Positions 8,537 through 16,916 of a stretch of 64,000 nucleotides of DNA are shown piece by piece. The notes below the pieces were generated by a model. That model made no database searches, was not told the origin of the DNA, and was given only the letters and a program-made list of their open reading frames with translations. The translations under genes were made by a program, and so were the position numbers. Position 1 is the stretch's first letter; each line of letters opens with the position of its first letter. The stretch comes from Micromonospora sp. MA102 (lineage in GTDB: Bacteria > Actinomycetota > Actinomycetes > Mycobacteriales > Micromonosporaceae). The stretch covers positions 124,001 to 188,000 of the forward strand of contig NZ_JAMWEG010000007.1 in NCBI RefSeq assembly GCF_025460765.1. Direction: 5' to 3'.

Positions 8537-9886
8537 CTGGGCGTCCCGGACCACACCGTCGAGGACCTGCTGCGCGAGCTGGCGCCGCAGGTCCTCGGCG
8601 TGCTCGCCCGCCGGTTCGGTGACTTCGCGACGGCCGAGGACGCCGTGCAGGAGGCGCTGCTGGCCGCGGCCACGCAGTGGCCCGTCGAGGGGCTGCCCGA
8701 CCATCCGCGCGGCTGGCTGGTGCAGGTCGCGTACCGCCGGATGATCGAGCTGGTCCGTGGTGAGTCGGCCCGCCGGGACCGGGAGGACCGGGCCGCCCGG
8801 CGCGGCGGTGACGACCGGCGGACCGCGCCGGCCGCCGACGAGCCGCTGACCGGGGACCGGGACGACACCCTGGTGCTGCTCTTCCTCTGCTGCCACCCGA
8901 CGCTCTCCACGGCGTCGGCCATCGCGCTGACCCTGCGCGCCGTCGGCGGGCTCAGCACCGCCGAGATCGCCCGCGCGTTCCTCGTCCCCGAGGCCACGAT
9001 GGCGCAGCGGATCAGCCGGGCCAAGCAGCGCATCAGATCCTCCGGGCTGCCGTTCCGGATGCCGGCGGAGGAGGAGCGGCAGGCCCGACTCGCCGCCGTG
9101 CTGCACGTGCTCTACCTGATCTTCACCGAGGGGCACACCGCGAGCCTCGGCGACGACCTGCGCCGGGTCGACCTCTCCGAGGAGGCGATCCGGCTGACCC
9201 GGGCCATGCACGCGCTGCTGCCCGACGACAGCGAGGTGGCCGGGCTGCTCGCCCTGATGCTGCTCACCGAGGCCCGGGCCGCCGCCCGCACCGGCCCGTC
9301 CGGTGAGCTGATCTCCCTGGCCGAGCAGGACCGGTCCCGGTGGGACGCCGCGGCGATCGCCGAGGGGACCGCGCTGGTCACCCGCGCCATGGCCCGGGGA
9401 CCGGTCGGGCCGTACCAGATCCAGGCCGCCATCGCGGCCCTGCACGACGAGGCGCCGACCGCCGAGCGGACCGACTGGCCGCAGATCCTCGCCCTCTACC
9501 AGGTGCTGGAAGGGCTGGCGGAGAGCCCGGTGGTGTCGCTCAACCGGGCGGTGGCGACCGCCATGGTGCACGGCCCGGCCGCCGGGCTGGCGGCCCTCGC
9601 CGCGCTGGCCGGCGATCCCCGGCTCACCGAGCACCACCGGCTCGACGCGGCCCGGGCCCACCTGCACGAGATGGCCGGGGACCGGGACGCGGCAGTCGCG
9701 CACTACCGGGCCGCCGCCGGCCGCACCACCAGCCGCCCCGAGCAGGAGTACCTCCGGATGCGGGCCGCCCGGCTGGCCACGAGCCGTCCATGTGGCGGCG
9801 AGCAGTCCGGCCCACTCCAGGACTCGACGTCACACCAGGGGGATTCGGGTACGACGAACGGTCCCTCTGGTGCAGAAGGACCGTAG
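8537..9886 (+). CDS. ECF42-type RNA polymerase sigma factor with C-terminal extension
   Basis: A sigma-70 factor of about 449 residues. Region 2 starts VEDLLRELAPQVLGVLARRFGDFATAEDAVQEAL and region 4 includes LSTAEIARAFLVPEATMAQRISRAKQRI. A long helical extension follows (about residues 190-420, DUF6596/TPR-like), which is diagnostic of the ECF42/SigJ-like group. Its partner is the DGPF gene just upstream. The homologous N-terminus has no ATG, GTG or TTG start between the preceding in-frame stop (8531-8533) and GTG 8600, and a GTG 8600 start would remove about 20 residues of region 2. CTG 8537 lies nine bases after AGGAG (8523-8527) and is chosen here. The tail after residue 410 is poorly conserved-looking. 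Confidence 0.8.
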   Translation: MGVPDHTVEDLLRELAPQVLGVLARRFGDFATAEDAVQEALLAAATQWPVEGLPDHPRGWLVQVAYRRMIELVRGESARRDREDRAARRGGDDRRTAPAADEPLTGDRDDTLVLLFLCCHPTLSTASAIALTLRAVGGLSTAEIARAFLVPEATMAQRISRAKQRIRSSGLPFRMPAEEERQARLAAVLHVLYLIFTEGHTASLGDDLRRVDLSEEAIRLTRAMHALLPDDSEVAGLLALMLLTEARAAARTGPSGELISLAEQDRSRWDAAAIAEGTALVTRAMARGPVGPYQIQAAIAALHDEAPTAERTDWPQILALYQVLEGLAESPVVSLNRAVATAMVHGPAAGLAALAALAGDPRLTEHHRLDAARAHLHEMAGDRDAAVAHYRAAAGRTTSRPEQEYLRMRAARLATSRPCGGEQSGPLQDSTSHQGDSGTTNGPSGAEGP

Positions 9887-9918
9887 GACGATGTGATCGG
9901 GCCGGCGTCCGCTTGCCG

Positions 9919-10218
9919 TTACCGCTGGTTGTTCCGGTTCTGCCGGAGGGCTTCTTCGAGCTGGTCCTCGAGAATGATGATCCGGCAGGCGGCTTCCAGG
10001 GCGGTGCCCTGGTCGACCAGCTCCCGGGCCCGCGCGGCAAGGCGGAGCTGGTAACGGGAGTATCGGCGATGGCCACCGGCCGACCGGACCGGGGTGATCA
10101 ACTTTGCCTCGTCGAGGCGACGCAGAAAGTCCTGCGATGCGCCGGTGATTTCCGCGGCGCGACCCATCGTGTACGCGGGGTAGTCGTCGTCACCGAACAT
10201 GTCGTCGGGTTGGGCCAT
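9919..10218 (-). CDS. small MerR-family transcriptional regulator
   Basis: A 99-residue DNA-binding protein with a MerR-type winged helix (YTMGRAAEITGASQDFLRRL, then the wing residues SAGGHRRYSRYQL at about residues 46-58) and a short coiled coil. It has no effector or metal-binding domain and ends QNRNNQR. Compact MerR proteins of this kind act as architectural or stress regulators in actinomycetes. ATG 10218 follows GGAGAGG. A perfect 13-bp inverted repeat lies in its leader, so its expression may be attenuated or stabilised there. Its targets are unknown. Confidence 0.85.
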   Translation of the reverse strand: MAQPDDMFGDDDYPAYTMGRAAEITGASQDFLRRLDEAKLITPVRSAGGHRRYSRYQLRLAARARELVDQGTALEAACRIIILEDQLEEALRQNRNNQR

Positions 10219-10239
10219 ACACGTACCTCTCCATGACGA

Positions 10240-10269
10240 GGGCCCCGGCGCTTTTCAGCGCCGGGGCCC
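10240..10269 (-). promoter_or_regulatory. perfect 13-bp hairpin in the merR leader
   Basis: Arms GGGCCCCGGCGCT (10240-10252) and AGCGCCGGGGCCC (10257-10269) flank a four-base loop, ending 22 bases before the MerR start codon. Neither strand has a following U run. It could be an attenuator, a terminator for upstream transcription or an mRNA-protecting stem. Confidence 0.55.
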
Positions 10270-10772
10270 GGGTTACGGGTCAAAACACCATCTACCGGCA
10301 AAATCGTCGGGTTTTCGTATCCGCACCTACCGCCGTCGGCGGCTCGGGGTGCGAGGATCGCATAAGCGTGACCGGAGACCACCTCTCGTTCGATGGAAAC
10401 TGCGGTGTCCGGCCCCAGAGTTGAACTGCCTTCTGGAGACGGGCGATCCAACGGTGTTCGGGCCCTCCCTTTCCTCTGCTTCCGATTTCTGTGGTGCTTG
10501 TCGTGCTGCCCGCCGGCGCCGGAGCCCCACTCGACTTCATGGCCCCGTGCGCGTGCGGCGGACCGTCCTACCAGGCGAGCCCTGAACCAGCATCGGCCCA
10601 CCTGTCCGCCCTGACCTGGAATGACGTCAGGGTCTTCACCGCTTCGTCCGCGTCTTCAACGATCTCTGCTGTCTACGACAGGAACACTAGCCCGGTGCGG
10701 CGAGAATGTCTAGCGCTTCGGACCTAGATTTGCTGGACCGCCGCGCCTGCTTTCGATGGATGGCACGACAGG
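10270..10772. other. non-coding gap between the merR leader and the mannanase terminator
   Basis: About 500 bases with no convincing gene. The short open frames here have no ribosome-binding site and no family-like sequence. Base composition is lower in GC than the flanks at 10281-10325 and 10640-10735. A CCCTGAC/GTCAGGG inverted repeat (10609-10615, 10626-10632) overlaps the palindrome TGACGTCA (10622-10629). The AT-richer part nearest the MerR gene probably holds its promoter, but I could not assign a confident -35/-10 pair. Confidence 0.5.
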
Positions 10773-10806
10773 CCGGTGGCCGGGTCCGCGCGGACCCGGC
10801 CACCGG
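10773..10806 (-). terminator. 15-bp perfect hairpin after the mannanase gene
   Basis: Arms CCGGTGGCCGGGTCC (10773-10787) and GGACCCGGCCACCGG (10792-10806) have a four-base loop and begin eight bases past the stop. No U tract follows, as expected for a high-GC actinobacterium. Confidence 0.8.
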
Positions 10807-10813
10807 TGGTGCC

Positions 10814-12187
10814 TCAGCTCGCGGCGCAGGTCACCGCGGGGATCGGGTTGCTGCCGTTCCAGCTGCCGATGAAGCCGAACGAGGTGCTGGCGCCGGCGCC
10901 GAGCCGGCCGTTCCAGTCCACGTTGCGGGCGGTGTACGCCGAGCCGCTGCCGCTGACCGTGGCGTTCCACGACTGGCTGACGGTCTGGCCGTTGGCGAAC
11001 GTCCACTTCGCCGTCCAGCCGGTGATCGCCGCCGCGCCCGCGGTCACCTTGACCTCACCCTGGAAGCCGCCCTGCCAGGAGTTGACGATCGTGTAGCTGG
11101 CGGTGCAGCCACCGGGCGGCGGCGCGGTCGTCGGGCTGGTGGTCGGGCTCGGGCTGGTAGTCGGGCTCGTCGTGGGGCTCGTGGTCGGGCTCGGCGAGGT
11201 GCCCGCGTAGACCGAGGCCTCCCGGGCGGTGGCCCTGATGCCGTTCGCCCCGTTGAAGATCCGCTGGCCCCAGGTGGTGAGCTGGTTCGGGTCGAAGTTG
11301 GTGACCATGTCGAGGTACTCGACGCCGCCGCCGTTGCCGCTCCACGACCAGCCGAGGTAGCCGATCCCGTGGGCCTGGCTGTAGGCCAGGATGGTGTCCT
11401 CGTCGGGGTTGCCGTCGGAGTGGTTGAAGCCGAACTCGCCGACCACGACCGGCAGGCCGGCGGTGCGGAAGCGGCCCAGGTAGTCGGTGATCTCGGCGGC
11501 GGTGTCGAAGACGCCGTACATGTGGATCGAGAAGACGGTGTTCTTCTGCGGGTCGGCCGCGAAGACCGACGCGGCGTTGTCGCGCATGGTGAAGGACCAG
11601 TCCTGGCCCCAGTTCGGGGCGTCCACCATGATCGTGTGGGTCAGGCCGCCGGCCCGCAGCCGCTTCACGGCGTTGGCCGTGTCGGTGGCCCAGGTGGCGT
11701 AGCCCTGGTTGCCGTACGGCTCGTTGCCGATGTTGACGATGACGTACTTCTCCTGGCCCTGGAGTGCGCTCGCGATGCTGAGCCAGTAGTCCACCGCCCG
11801 GTCCAGGGTGATGGCGCCGCTCTGCTCGCCGTACCCGGTGGTGTCGTGCACCTCCAGGACGCAGATGAGCCGGTTGGCCTTGCAGAGCGAGATGACGTTG
11901 GTGACGTCGGCGGCGCTGTTCTTCGGCCAGCGGTCGCCACTGGCCAGCACCACCCGCACGGTGTTCGCGCCGAGCGCCTTGATGTTGGCGAAGGCGGTGG
12001 TCTGCTGCGGGTACCAGGTGTGCGCGTGGTTGACCCCGCGCATGACGAACTCGGTGCCGTTGGCGTCGTAGAGCCGGCCGTTCGCGACGGAGAAGCCGGC
12101 GGCGGCGTGGGCCGGCTGCCCGAAGGCGAAGACGGCGGCCAGGACCGTCAGCAGGGCGGCGCCCGCGACGGAAAGCAACTTCTTCAT
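10814..12187 (-). CDS. secreted endo-beta-1,4-mannanase (GH5, subfamily 8 type) with CBM2
   Basis: A 457-residue exported enzyme. A Sec signal peptide (residues 1-29, ending AHA) leads into a GH5 barrel (about 31-325). GFSVANGRLYDANGTEFVMRG and NHAHTWYPQQ are characteristic of Streptomyces and Bacillus mannanases. The acid/base Glu lies in NIGNEPYGN and the nucleophile in VVGEFGFNH. A Thr/Ser/Pro repeat linker (about 330-355) joins a CBM2 cellulose-binding domain with its bracketing cysteines (GGCTASY to AVTCAAS). ATG 12187 follows TGAGGA. The enzyme would cut glucomannan or galactomannan outside the cell; the alpha-galactosidase at 2888 could act on the released galactosyl branches. Two LacI-like operators lie upstream. 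Confidence 0.92.
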   Translation of the reverse strand: MKKLLSVAGAALLTVLAAVFAFGQPAHAAAGFSVANGRLYDANGTEFVMRGVNHAHTWYPQQTTAFANIKALGANTVRVVLASGDRWPKNSAADVTNVISLCKANRLICVLEVHDTTGYGEQSGAITLDRAVDYWLSIASALQGQEKYVIVNIGNEPYGNQGYATWATDTANAVKRLRAGGLTHTIMVDAPNWGQDWSFTMRDNAASVFAADPQKNTVFSIHMYGVFDTAAEITDYLGRFRTAGLPVVVGEFGFNHSDGNPDEDTILAYSQAHGIGYLGWSWSGNGGGVEYLDMVTNFDPNQLTTWGQRIFNGANGIRATAREASVYAGTSPSPTTSPTTSPTTSPSPTTSPTTAPPPGGCTASYTIVNSWQGGFQGEVKVTAGAAAITGWTAKWTFANGQTVSQSWNATVSGSGSAYTARNVDWNGRLGAGASTSFGFIGSWNGSNPIPAVTCAAS

Positions 12188-12326
12188 GGCTGTCCTCAGG
12201 GAGGTCTCCCCCGTGCCCAGGTGGGGGTGCGGTGATGGTGACGAGGGCGTGGCGGCTGAGCCCGGCAGCCGCCGCCCGACTCCGGCGGACGCACGCATCA
12301 GCGTAGGGCGATGGAACGGGGAAGGC

Positions 12327-12338
12327 AACCGGTTAAGC
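12327..12338 (-). promoter_or_regulatory. LacI-like operator half of a repeated pair
   Basis: AACCGGTTAAGC contains the 8-bp palindrome AACCGGTT. An identical 12-mer recurs at 12440-12451. Both precede the mannanase gene, so they are candidate sites for a LacI-type sugar repressor. No LacI gene lies in the window. Confidence 0.5.
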
Positions 12339-12361
12339 AGATCGGCCGTGCGGCCCACAAG

Positions 12362-12397
12362 CCTGCGGCGGCCCATGTCGCCACGGGCCGCCGCAGG
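12362..12397. terminator. 13-bp perfect hairpin between the two operator copies
   Basis: CCTGCGGCGGCCC (12362-12374) and GGGCCGCCGCAGG (12385-12397) with a ten-base loop, inside the 381-base gap between the mannanase and the F420 oxidoreductase. It may insulate the two genes or form part of the mannanase leader. Confidence 0.5.
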
Positions 12398-12439
12398 GGC
12401 GGTCATCCCCACCACAGGATGTTGCGCCACCGGAGTCTG

Positions 12440-12451
12440 AACCGGTTAAGC
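12440..12451 (-). promoter_or_regulatory. second copy of the LacI-like operator
   Basis: AACCGGTTAAGC, identical to 12327-12338 and 113 bases from it in the same orientation. The rest of the gap (12188-12568) shows no gene. Confidence 0.5.
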
Positions 12452-12568
12452 CGGACTGTAGGCAGCATCCCCACCGGCGTCAAGACGCCCGGCCGCCGAA
12501 GTGGACACCAGGGTTGACCGTCGCCGCGCGGGGTATCCGGTGACGATCCGCCCGGAAGGAGAGGTGTC

Positions 12569-13531
12569 ATGGTCAACGTCGGCTACACCCTCATGTGCGA
12601 GCAGGCCGGCCCCAAGCAGCTGGTCGACCACGCCGTACGCGCCGAGGCCGCCGGCTTCGACCACCTCGTCATGTCCGACCACTACTCCCCCTGGCTCGAC
12701 TCGCAGGGCCACTCCCCGTACGCCTGGTCGGTCCTCGGCGCGGTCGCCCACGCCACCAGCCGGGCCGAGCTGCTCTCCTTCGTGACCTGCCCGATCCGGC
12801 GCTACCACCCGGCGGTGGTGGCGCAGAAGGCCAGCACGATCGGGGTCCTCTCCGACGGGCGGTTCACCCTCGGCCTCGGAGCCGGGGAGAACCTCAACGA
12901 GCACGTGGTCGGCGGGTGGCCGCACGTGCAGCAGCGGCACGAGATGTTCGAGGAGGCGCTGCAGATCATCCGGCCGCTGCTCAACGGCGAGACGCTGACC
13001 TTTTCCGGCAACCACTTCGACGTGCCCGACGCCTACGTCTGGGACCGGCCGGAACGGCCCGTGCCGATGGCCGTGGCCGCCTCGGGCCGGCAGTCCGCCA
13101 CCCTCGCCGCCGACTACGCCGACGCCATGATCGCCACCGACCCGCTGCCGCACCTGGTCGAGATGTACGAGGAGGCCGGCGGCGCCGGCCGCCCCCGGTA
13201 CGGGCAGGTGGCCATCTGCTACGGCCCGGACGAGGCCGAGTGCCGCAAGATCGTGCACGACCAGTTCCGCTGGTTCGGCATGGGGTGGAAGGTCAACGCC
13301 GACCTGCCCGGCCCGGACGCCTTCGCCGCGGCCACCCAGTTCGTCCGCGAGGAGGACGTGGCCGAGGGCATCTCCTGCGGGCCGGACGTGGACCGGCACG
13401 TCGAGGCGTTCAAGAAGTTCGTCGACGCGGGGTTCACCCACGTGGCGCTGGTCCAGGTCGGCGGGGACAGCCAGCCGATGTTCCTGGACTGGGCGCAGGA
13501 GGAGCTGCTGCCCCGGCTCCACGAGCTGTGA
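12569..13531 (+). CDS. LLM-class F420-dependent oxidoreductase, G6PDH-like family
   Basis: A 320-residue cytoplasmic TIM-barrel flavoenzyme using coenzyme F420. FDHLVMSDHYSPW, SFVTCPIRRYHPAVVAQKASTIGVLS and GRFTLGLGAGENLNEHV match the F420-dependent glucose-6-phosphate dehydrogenase-like family (often annotated TIGR03557). The substrate cannot be read from the sequence. ATG 12569 follows GGAAGGAGAG with good spacing. The next gene starts inside this stop codon (GTGA at 13528), so an alpha/beta hydrolase is coupled to it. Confidence 0.9.
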   Translation: MVNVGYTLMCEQAGPKQLVDHAVRAEAAGFDHLVMSDHYSPWLDSQGHSPYAWSVLGAVAHATSRAELLSFVTCPIRRYHPAVVAQKASTIGVLSDGRFTLGLGAGENLNEHVVGGWPHVQQRHEMFEEALQIIRPLLNGETLTFSGNHFDVPDAYVWDRPERPVPMAVAASGRQSATLAADYADAMIATDPLPHLVEMYEEAGGAGRPRYGQVAICYGPDEAECRKIVHDQFRWFGMGWKVNADLPGPDAFAAATQFVREEDVAEGISCGPDVDRHVEAFKKFVDAGFTHVALVQVGGDSQPMFLDWAQEELLPRLHEL

Positions 13532-14373
13532 CCGGTCCCGGGGTCCGGCTCACGCCGGCGGGACGCTTCGGGCCGGCGGAACTGCGGCTGGCCCTGGCGG
13601 CGCCCCAGCCGGCCGCGGGCCTGACGAGCGAGTTCCGGCTGGTCGACGGCCTGCGTACGCACACCCGCCGGTCGGCCGACCCGGGCGGCGACGGGCCGCC
13701 CGTCGTGCTGGTCCACGGCCTGGCCGTCTCGCACCGCTACCTCACCCCGCTGGCGGTGGCCCTGTCGGCCACCCATCCGGTGTACGTGCCGGACCTGCCC
13801 GGCTTCGGGCTGACCGAGCGCACCGGCACGGCGTACGACGTGCCCCGGCACGCCGCGTTCCTGGCGGACTGGCTGGCCGCGTACCGGCTGGGGCCGGTCT
13901 GCCTGCTCGGCCACTCGTTCGGCGCGGAGGTGGCCGCGGCGCTCGCCGCCCGCCGCCCCGACCTGGTGAGCGCGCTGGTGCTGGCCGGCCCGACCAGCGA
14001 CCCGGCCGCCCGGTCCCGGCGCGGTCAGGTCGGGCGGTGGCTGCTCGACACCCTGCGGGAGGCGAAGTGGCAGGCCCCGATCCTGCTGCGCGACGTCCTC
14101 GACGCCCGCCCGTGGCGGGTGTTCGCCACCCTGTCCCACTCGGTGCGCAACTCCATCGAGGCCGACCTGGTGCGGGTCACCGCGCCGACCCTGGTGCTGA
14201 CCGGCAGCCGGGACCCGGTCGTCCCGGCCGGCTGGCGCGTGGAGGCGGCCCGCCTGGTCCCGGGCGGCCGGACGGCGGCCGTGCCGGGAGCCGCGCACAA
14301 CGTCGCCACCACCGCCCCCGGCCAGGTCGCCGACGCGATCCGCGACCTGCTGGCGCCCGTCCTGCGAAGGTGA
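13528..14373 (+). CDS. alpha/beta-hydrolase fold protein
   Basis: A 281-residue hydrolase. The oxyanion motif LVHGLAVSHRYL, the nucleophile elbow GHSFGAEVAAALA, the acid in GSRDPVVPAGW and the catalytic His in VPGAAHNVA are all present in order. The GTG start at 13528 overlaps the oxidoreductase stop by four bases. The first 40 residues are Pro/Ala-rich and variable. The family includes esterases, epoxide hydrolases and C-C bond hydrolases, and the substrate is not evident. Coupling suggests the two enzymes act on one compound. Confidence 0.87.
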   Translation: MTGPGVRLTPAGRFGPAELRLALAAPQPAAGLTSEFRLVDGLRTHTRRSADPGGDGPPVVLVHGLAVSHRYLTPLAVALSATHPVYVPDLPGFGLTERTGTAYDVPRHAAFLADWLAAYRLGPVCLLGHSFGAEVAAALAARRPDLVSALVLAGPTSDPAARSRRGQVGRWLLDTLREAKWQAPILLRDVLDARPWRVFATLSHSVRNSIEADLVRVTAPTLVLTGSRDPVVPAGWRVEAARLVPGGRTAAVPGAAHNVATTAPGQVADAIRDLLAPVLRR

Positions 14374-14377
14374 GTCC

Positions 14378-14497
14378 ATGCGCATCGGAAACACGGAGAT
14401 CCGGCCCCTCGGCGGGGGTCTCGGCTGCCTGCTGATGATCCTCTTCTCGATCGTCGCCTCGATCGTGCTGACGGTGCTGCTGAACCTGCTCGTCTGA
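14378..14497 (+). CDS. 39-residue single-helix membrane peptide
   Basis: A short gene starting four bases after the hydrolase stop. The protein reads MRIGNTEIRPLGGGLGCL and then one hydrophobic helix of about 22 residues ending NLLV. It looks like one of the small actinobacterial membrane proteins of unknown function. The tight spacing and clean helix support a real gene, although there is no strong ribosome-binding site beyond translational coupling. Confidence 0.6.
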   Translation: MRIGNTEIRPLGGGLGCLLMILFSIVASIVLTVLLNLLV

Positions 14498-14531
14498 ACC
14501 CGCCCGCACCGCGACGGCCCTGCACCGCCGG

Positions 14532-15335
14532 TCAGCCGGGCGCCAGGGCCAGGTCGGCGACGACCGGGTAGTGGTCGGAGGCGCGGTCCGCGTCGCCGCC
14601 GAGGACCACCCGGACCGCGCGCGCCGTCGCGGCCAGTGCCGGGGTGGCGAGCAGGTAGTCCAGCCGCATCCCGGCGAACTCGGCCCCGCCGTGCCGGGTC
14701 GGCACGGTCAGCCCGGCCGGCTCGCCGCCGCCGCTGTGCGGCCAGAGGTCGACCAGGCCCGCGTCGAGCAGCCGGGCCACCGCGCGGGTGTCGACGGTAC
14801 GCCCGTCGCGGCGCAGGTGACGCCGCCGGTGCAGGGGATCCAGGCCGGCGAGCCGGGCGCTGTGGTCGGCGGCCGGCTCCAGGGTGTTCAGGTCACCGGC
14901 GAGCAGGGTCAGGGCTCCCCCGGCCCGCCGCACGGCCGCCGCCAGCCAGTCGGCCTCCATGCGCCGCCGCCCACCCGAGTACGGGTCCAGATGGACGCTG
15001 AACACGGTCAGCGGGCCGTCCGCCGTGGCCACCTCGACCCGGGCGGCGGCGTGGTGGAAGGGGCGGCGTACCCGGCCCGCTCGGAGCACCCGCAGCGGCG
15101 GGCGGACCAGCACCGCCACCGGCTGCCCGAAGCAGGACCGGGCGAGGTGCGGCACCATGCCCATCCGCTGCGCCAGCCCGGCCAGCCCGCCGTCGGAGTC
15201 CAGGCCGCGCAGCTCCTGGAGGGCCAGCAGGTCGGGGCGCTGGTCGGCGACCACGGCGACGATCCGGTCCCGGCGGTCGGTGCCGTCGCGGTCCCGCCCG
15301 CCGGTCCGGATGTTCCAGGTCATCGCCCGCAGCAT
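14532..15335 (-). CDS. endonuclease/exonuclease/phosphatase family protein
   Basis: A 267-residue DNase-I-like metal-dependent phosphodiesterase. The fold signatures are visible: MTWNIRTGG at the N-terminus, DLLALQELRG with the metal Glu, VFSVHLDP with the catalytic His, LLAGDLNTLE, and the terminal SDHYPVVADL. There is no signal peptide. The annotated start is ATG 15335; ATG 15323 would begin directly at MTWNIR. The gene follows the PAP2 gene on the same strand after a 10-base gap, so they probably form a unit. The substrate could be a phosphoinositide, a nucleotide or DNA. Confidence 0.85.
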   Translation of the reverse strand: MLRAMTWNIRTGGRDRDGTDRRDRIVAVVADQRPDLLALQELRGLDSDGGLAGLAQRMGMVPHLARSCFGQPVAVLVRPPLRVLRAGRVRRPFHHAAARVEVATADGPLTVFSVHLDPYSGGRRRMEADWLAAAVRRAGGALTLLAGDLNTLEPAADHSARLAGLDPLHRRRHLRRDGRTVDTRAVARLLDAGLVDLWPHSGGGEPAGLTVPTRHGGAEFAGMRLDYLLATPALAATARAVRVVLGGDADRASDHYPVVADLALAPG

Positions 15336-15345
15336 CGGCGCCCGA

Positions 15346-16836
15346 TCAGTCCTCCCGGCCGGCCTTGGCCAGCTCGTCGTCCAGCTCGTGCACCTGTTCG
15401 GACTCGATAGCCGGCCGGTTGCCCGCGCGCACGTCCGCGTTGGGGCGCACCACCCAGTACAGCAGCGAGAGCCAGAGCGCGCTGAGCAGGATCGCGCCCA
15501 TGAAGTCGGTCGGGTGGTGCATGCCCCGGTACATCCGGGAGGTGGCCACCCCGACCGGCATGATCACGGCCAGCGCCACGAAAAGCCAGCGCCACCAGCG
15601 GTCGGTGCGCGGCAGCACGATGATCGCCATGGCGGTCCAGAGGCAGATGGTCGCCGCGATGTGCCCGGACGGGAACGACGAGGTGGGCATCTGCCCGTCC
15701 AGGTTCTCCACGGGCGGGCGGGGCCGCTCCACCACCCGGGCGCTGGCCAGGAAGAGGCTCAGCTCGCCGAACATCGCCAGCACCACGAACAGCACCGGCC
15801 GCCACCGCCGCCAGATCGCCAGCACGATCGGGCAGAACACCAGGGAGACCAGCAGGATGGCGTGGGTGTCGCCGAACTTGCTCCACCACCAGCTCAGGTC
15901 GGTGAGCCCGTCGGTGCGCCGGTCGGCGAACCAGCGCGGGACCTCGGTGTCGAGCGTGTCGAAGATCGTGCCCTTGGCGTGGTAGCTCACGTACATGCCG
16001 AAGGCGTAGAGCGCGCCGAAGACGAGCACCCAGCCGACCAGCAGCTCGGCCACCGACGAGCGGGGGTGCTCCAGCACGTGCTCCTCGGCCGGGGCGGGCG
16101 TGATCTCCTCCCCCGCCTCCGGCTCCAGGCCCTCGGTGATCGGGGGCACCGGCCGGCCGCGCTCGCGCCGCCACAGCCGGAAGGCGTACGCGGTGACGCC
16201 CAGCCAGGCCGCGCCGAGCAGCCAGCCGCCCAGCACGTCCGAGACGAAGTGCACGCCCAGCGCGATCCGGGTCAGCCCGACCAGGAAGACGAGCACGGCG
16301 GCGACCGCGATGGCCGGCTTGCGCCAGCGCGGGGCCACGGCCGGCAGGAACACCAGCAGCAGGGCCCCGTACGCGACGAACGAGCCGAGCGCGTGGCCGC
16401 TCGGGAAGCTGTTGCCGGGTGCGCTGGCCACCGGCACGTCCACCACCGGGCGCAGCCGCCCGACCAGCGCCTTCAGCGACGGGTCGAGGATCAGCCCGCC
16501 CACGCCCGTGATGATCAGGTAGACCGCGAGGCGGGACTGGCGGCGGATCAGCAGGCCGACCACCGCGATGGTGATCAGCCAGATGAGCACCGGCCGGCCA
16601 CCCAGGTCGGTGACCGCCTGGAGCACGGTGACCAACGGGTGGTGCGGCGCCACCAGGCCGTTGAACCACTCCGCCGCCTCGTGGTCGGCGTGGTAGAGCG
16701 GCCCCCAGTGGAACCGGACGAGCATGAGCAGCACGCCGAACCCGACGCCCGCGCCGGCCACAACGAGCAGGCCCGCCAGGCTCCGCTCGGCGAAGTGGCC
16801 GAGCGGACGGCGTGTCGCCTCCTTGACCGCGGTCAC
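15346..16836 (-). CDS. double PAP2 phosphatase membrane protein
   Basis: A 496-residue polytopic membrane protein with two complete type-2 phosphatidic-acid-phosphatase domains in one chain. Domain 1 has KALVGRLRP, then FPSGHALGS, then TRIALGVHFVSDVLGG. Domain 2 has ARVVERPRP, FPSGHIAAT and SRMYRGMHHPTDFMGA. Each set holds the Lys/Arg-Arg, PSGH and Arg-His-Asp residues needed for catalysis. The usual family length is 200-250 residues, so this is a tandem duplication or fusion. It probably dephosphorylates lipid phosphates at the outer face of the membrane. GTG 16836 follows GGGAGGTG. A lipid kinase gene lies nearby, giving a kinase/phosphatase neighbourhood. Confidence 0.88.
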   Translation of the reverse strand: MTAVKEATRRPLGHFAERSLAGLLVVAGAGVGFGVLLMLVRFHWGPLYHADHEAAEWFNGLVAPHHPLVTVLQAVTDLGGRPVLIWLITIAVVGLLIRRQSRLAVYLIITGVGGLILDPSLKALVGRLRPVVDVPVASAPGNSFPSGHALGSFVAYGALLLVFLPAVAPRWRKPAIAVAAVLVFLVGLTRIALGVHFVSDVLGGWLLGAAWLGVTAYAFRLWRRERGRPVPPITEGLEPEAGEEITPAPAEEHVLEHPRSSVAELLVGWVLVFGALYAFGMYVSYHAKGTIFDTLDTEVPRWFADRRTDGLTDLSWWWSKFGDTHAILLVSLVFCPIVLAIWRRWRPVLFVVLAMFGELSLFLASARVVERPRPPVENLDGQMPTSSFPSGHIAATICLWTAMAIIVLPRTDRWWRWLFVALAVIMPVGVATSRMYRGMHHPTDFMGAILLSALWLSLLYWVVRPNADVRAGNRPAIESEQVHELDDELAKAGRED

Positions 16837-16916
16837 CCCGCACCTCCCTTGTCCTCTGCGAGGCGCGCTGTACCCGATTCGCGCCCCGCGTACACGCCCG
16901 AGGGGTCGGCGCGGCG

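Noticed and set aside
10270..10772. Small genes in the gap between merR and the mannanase
   Set aside because: All open frames lack a ribosome-binding site and show composition typical of random GC-rich frames.
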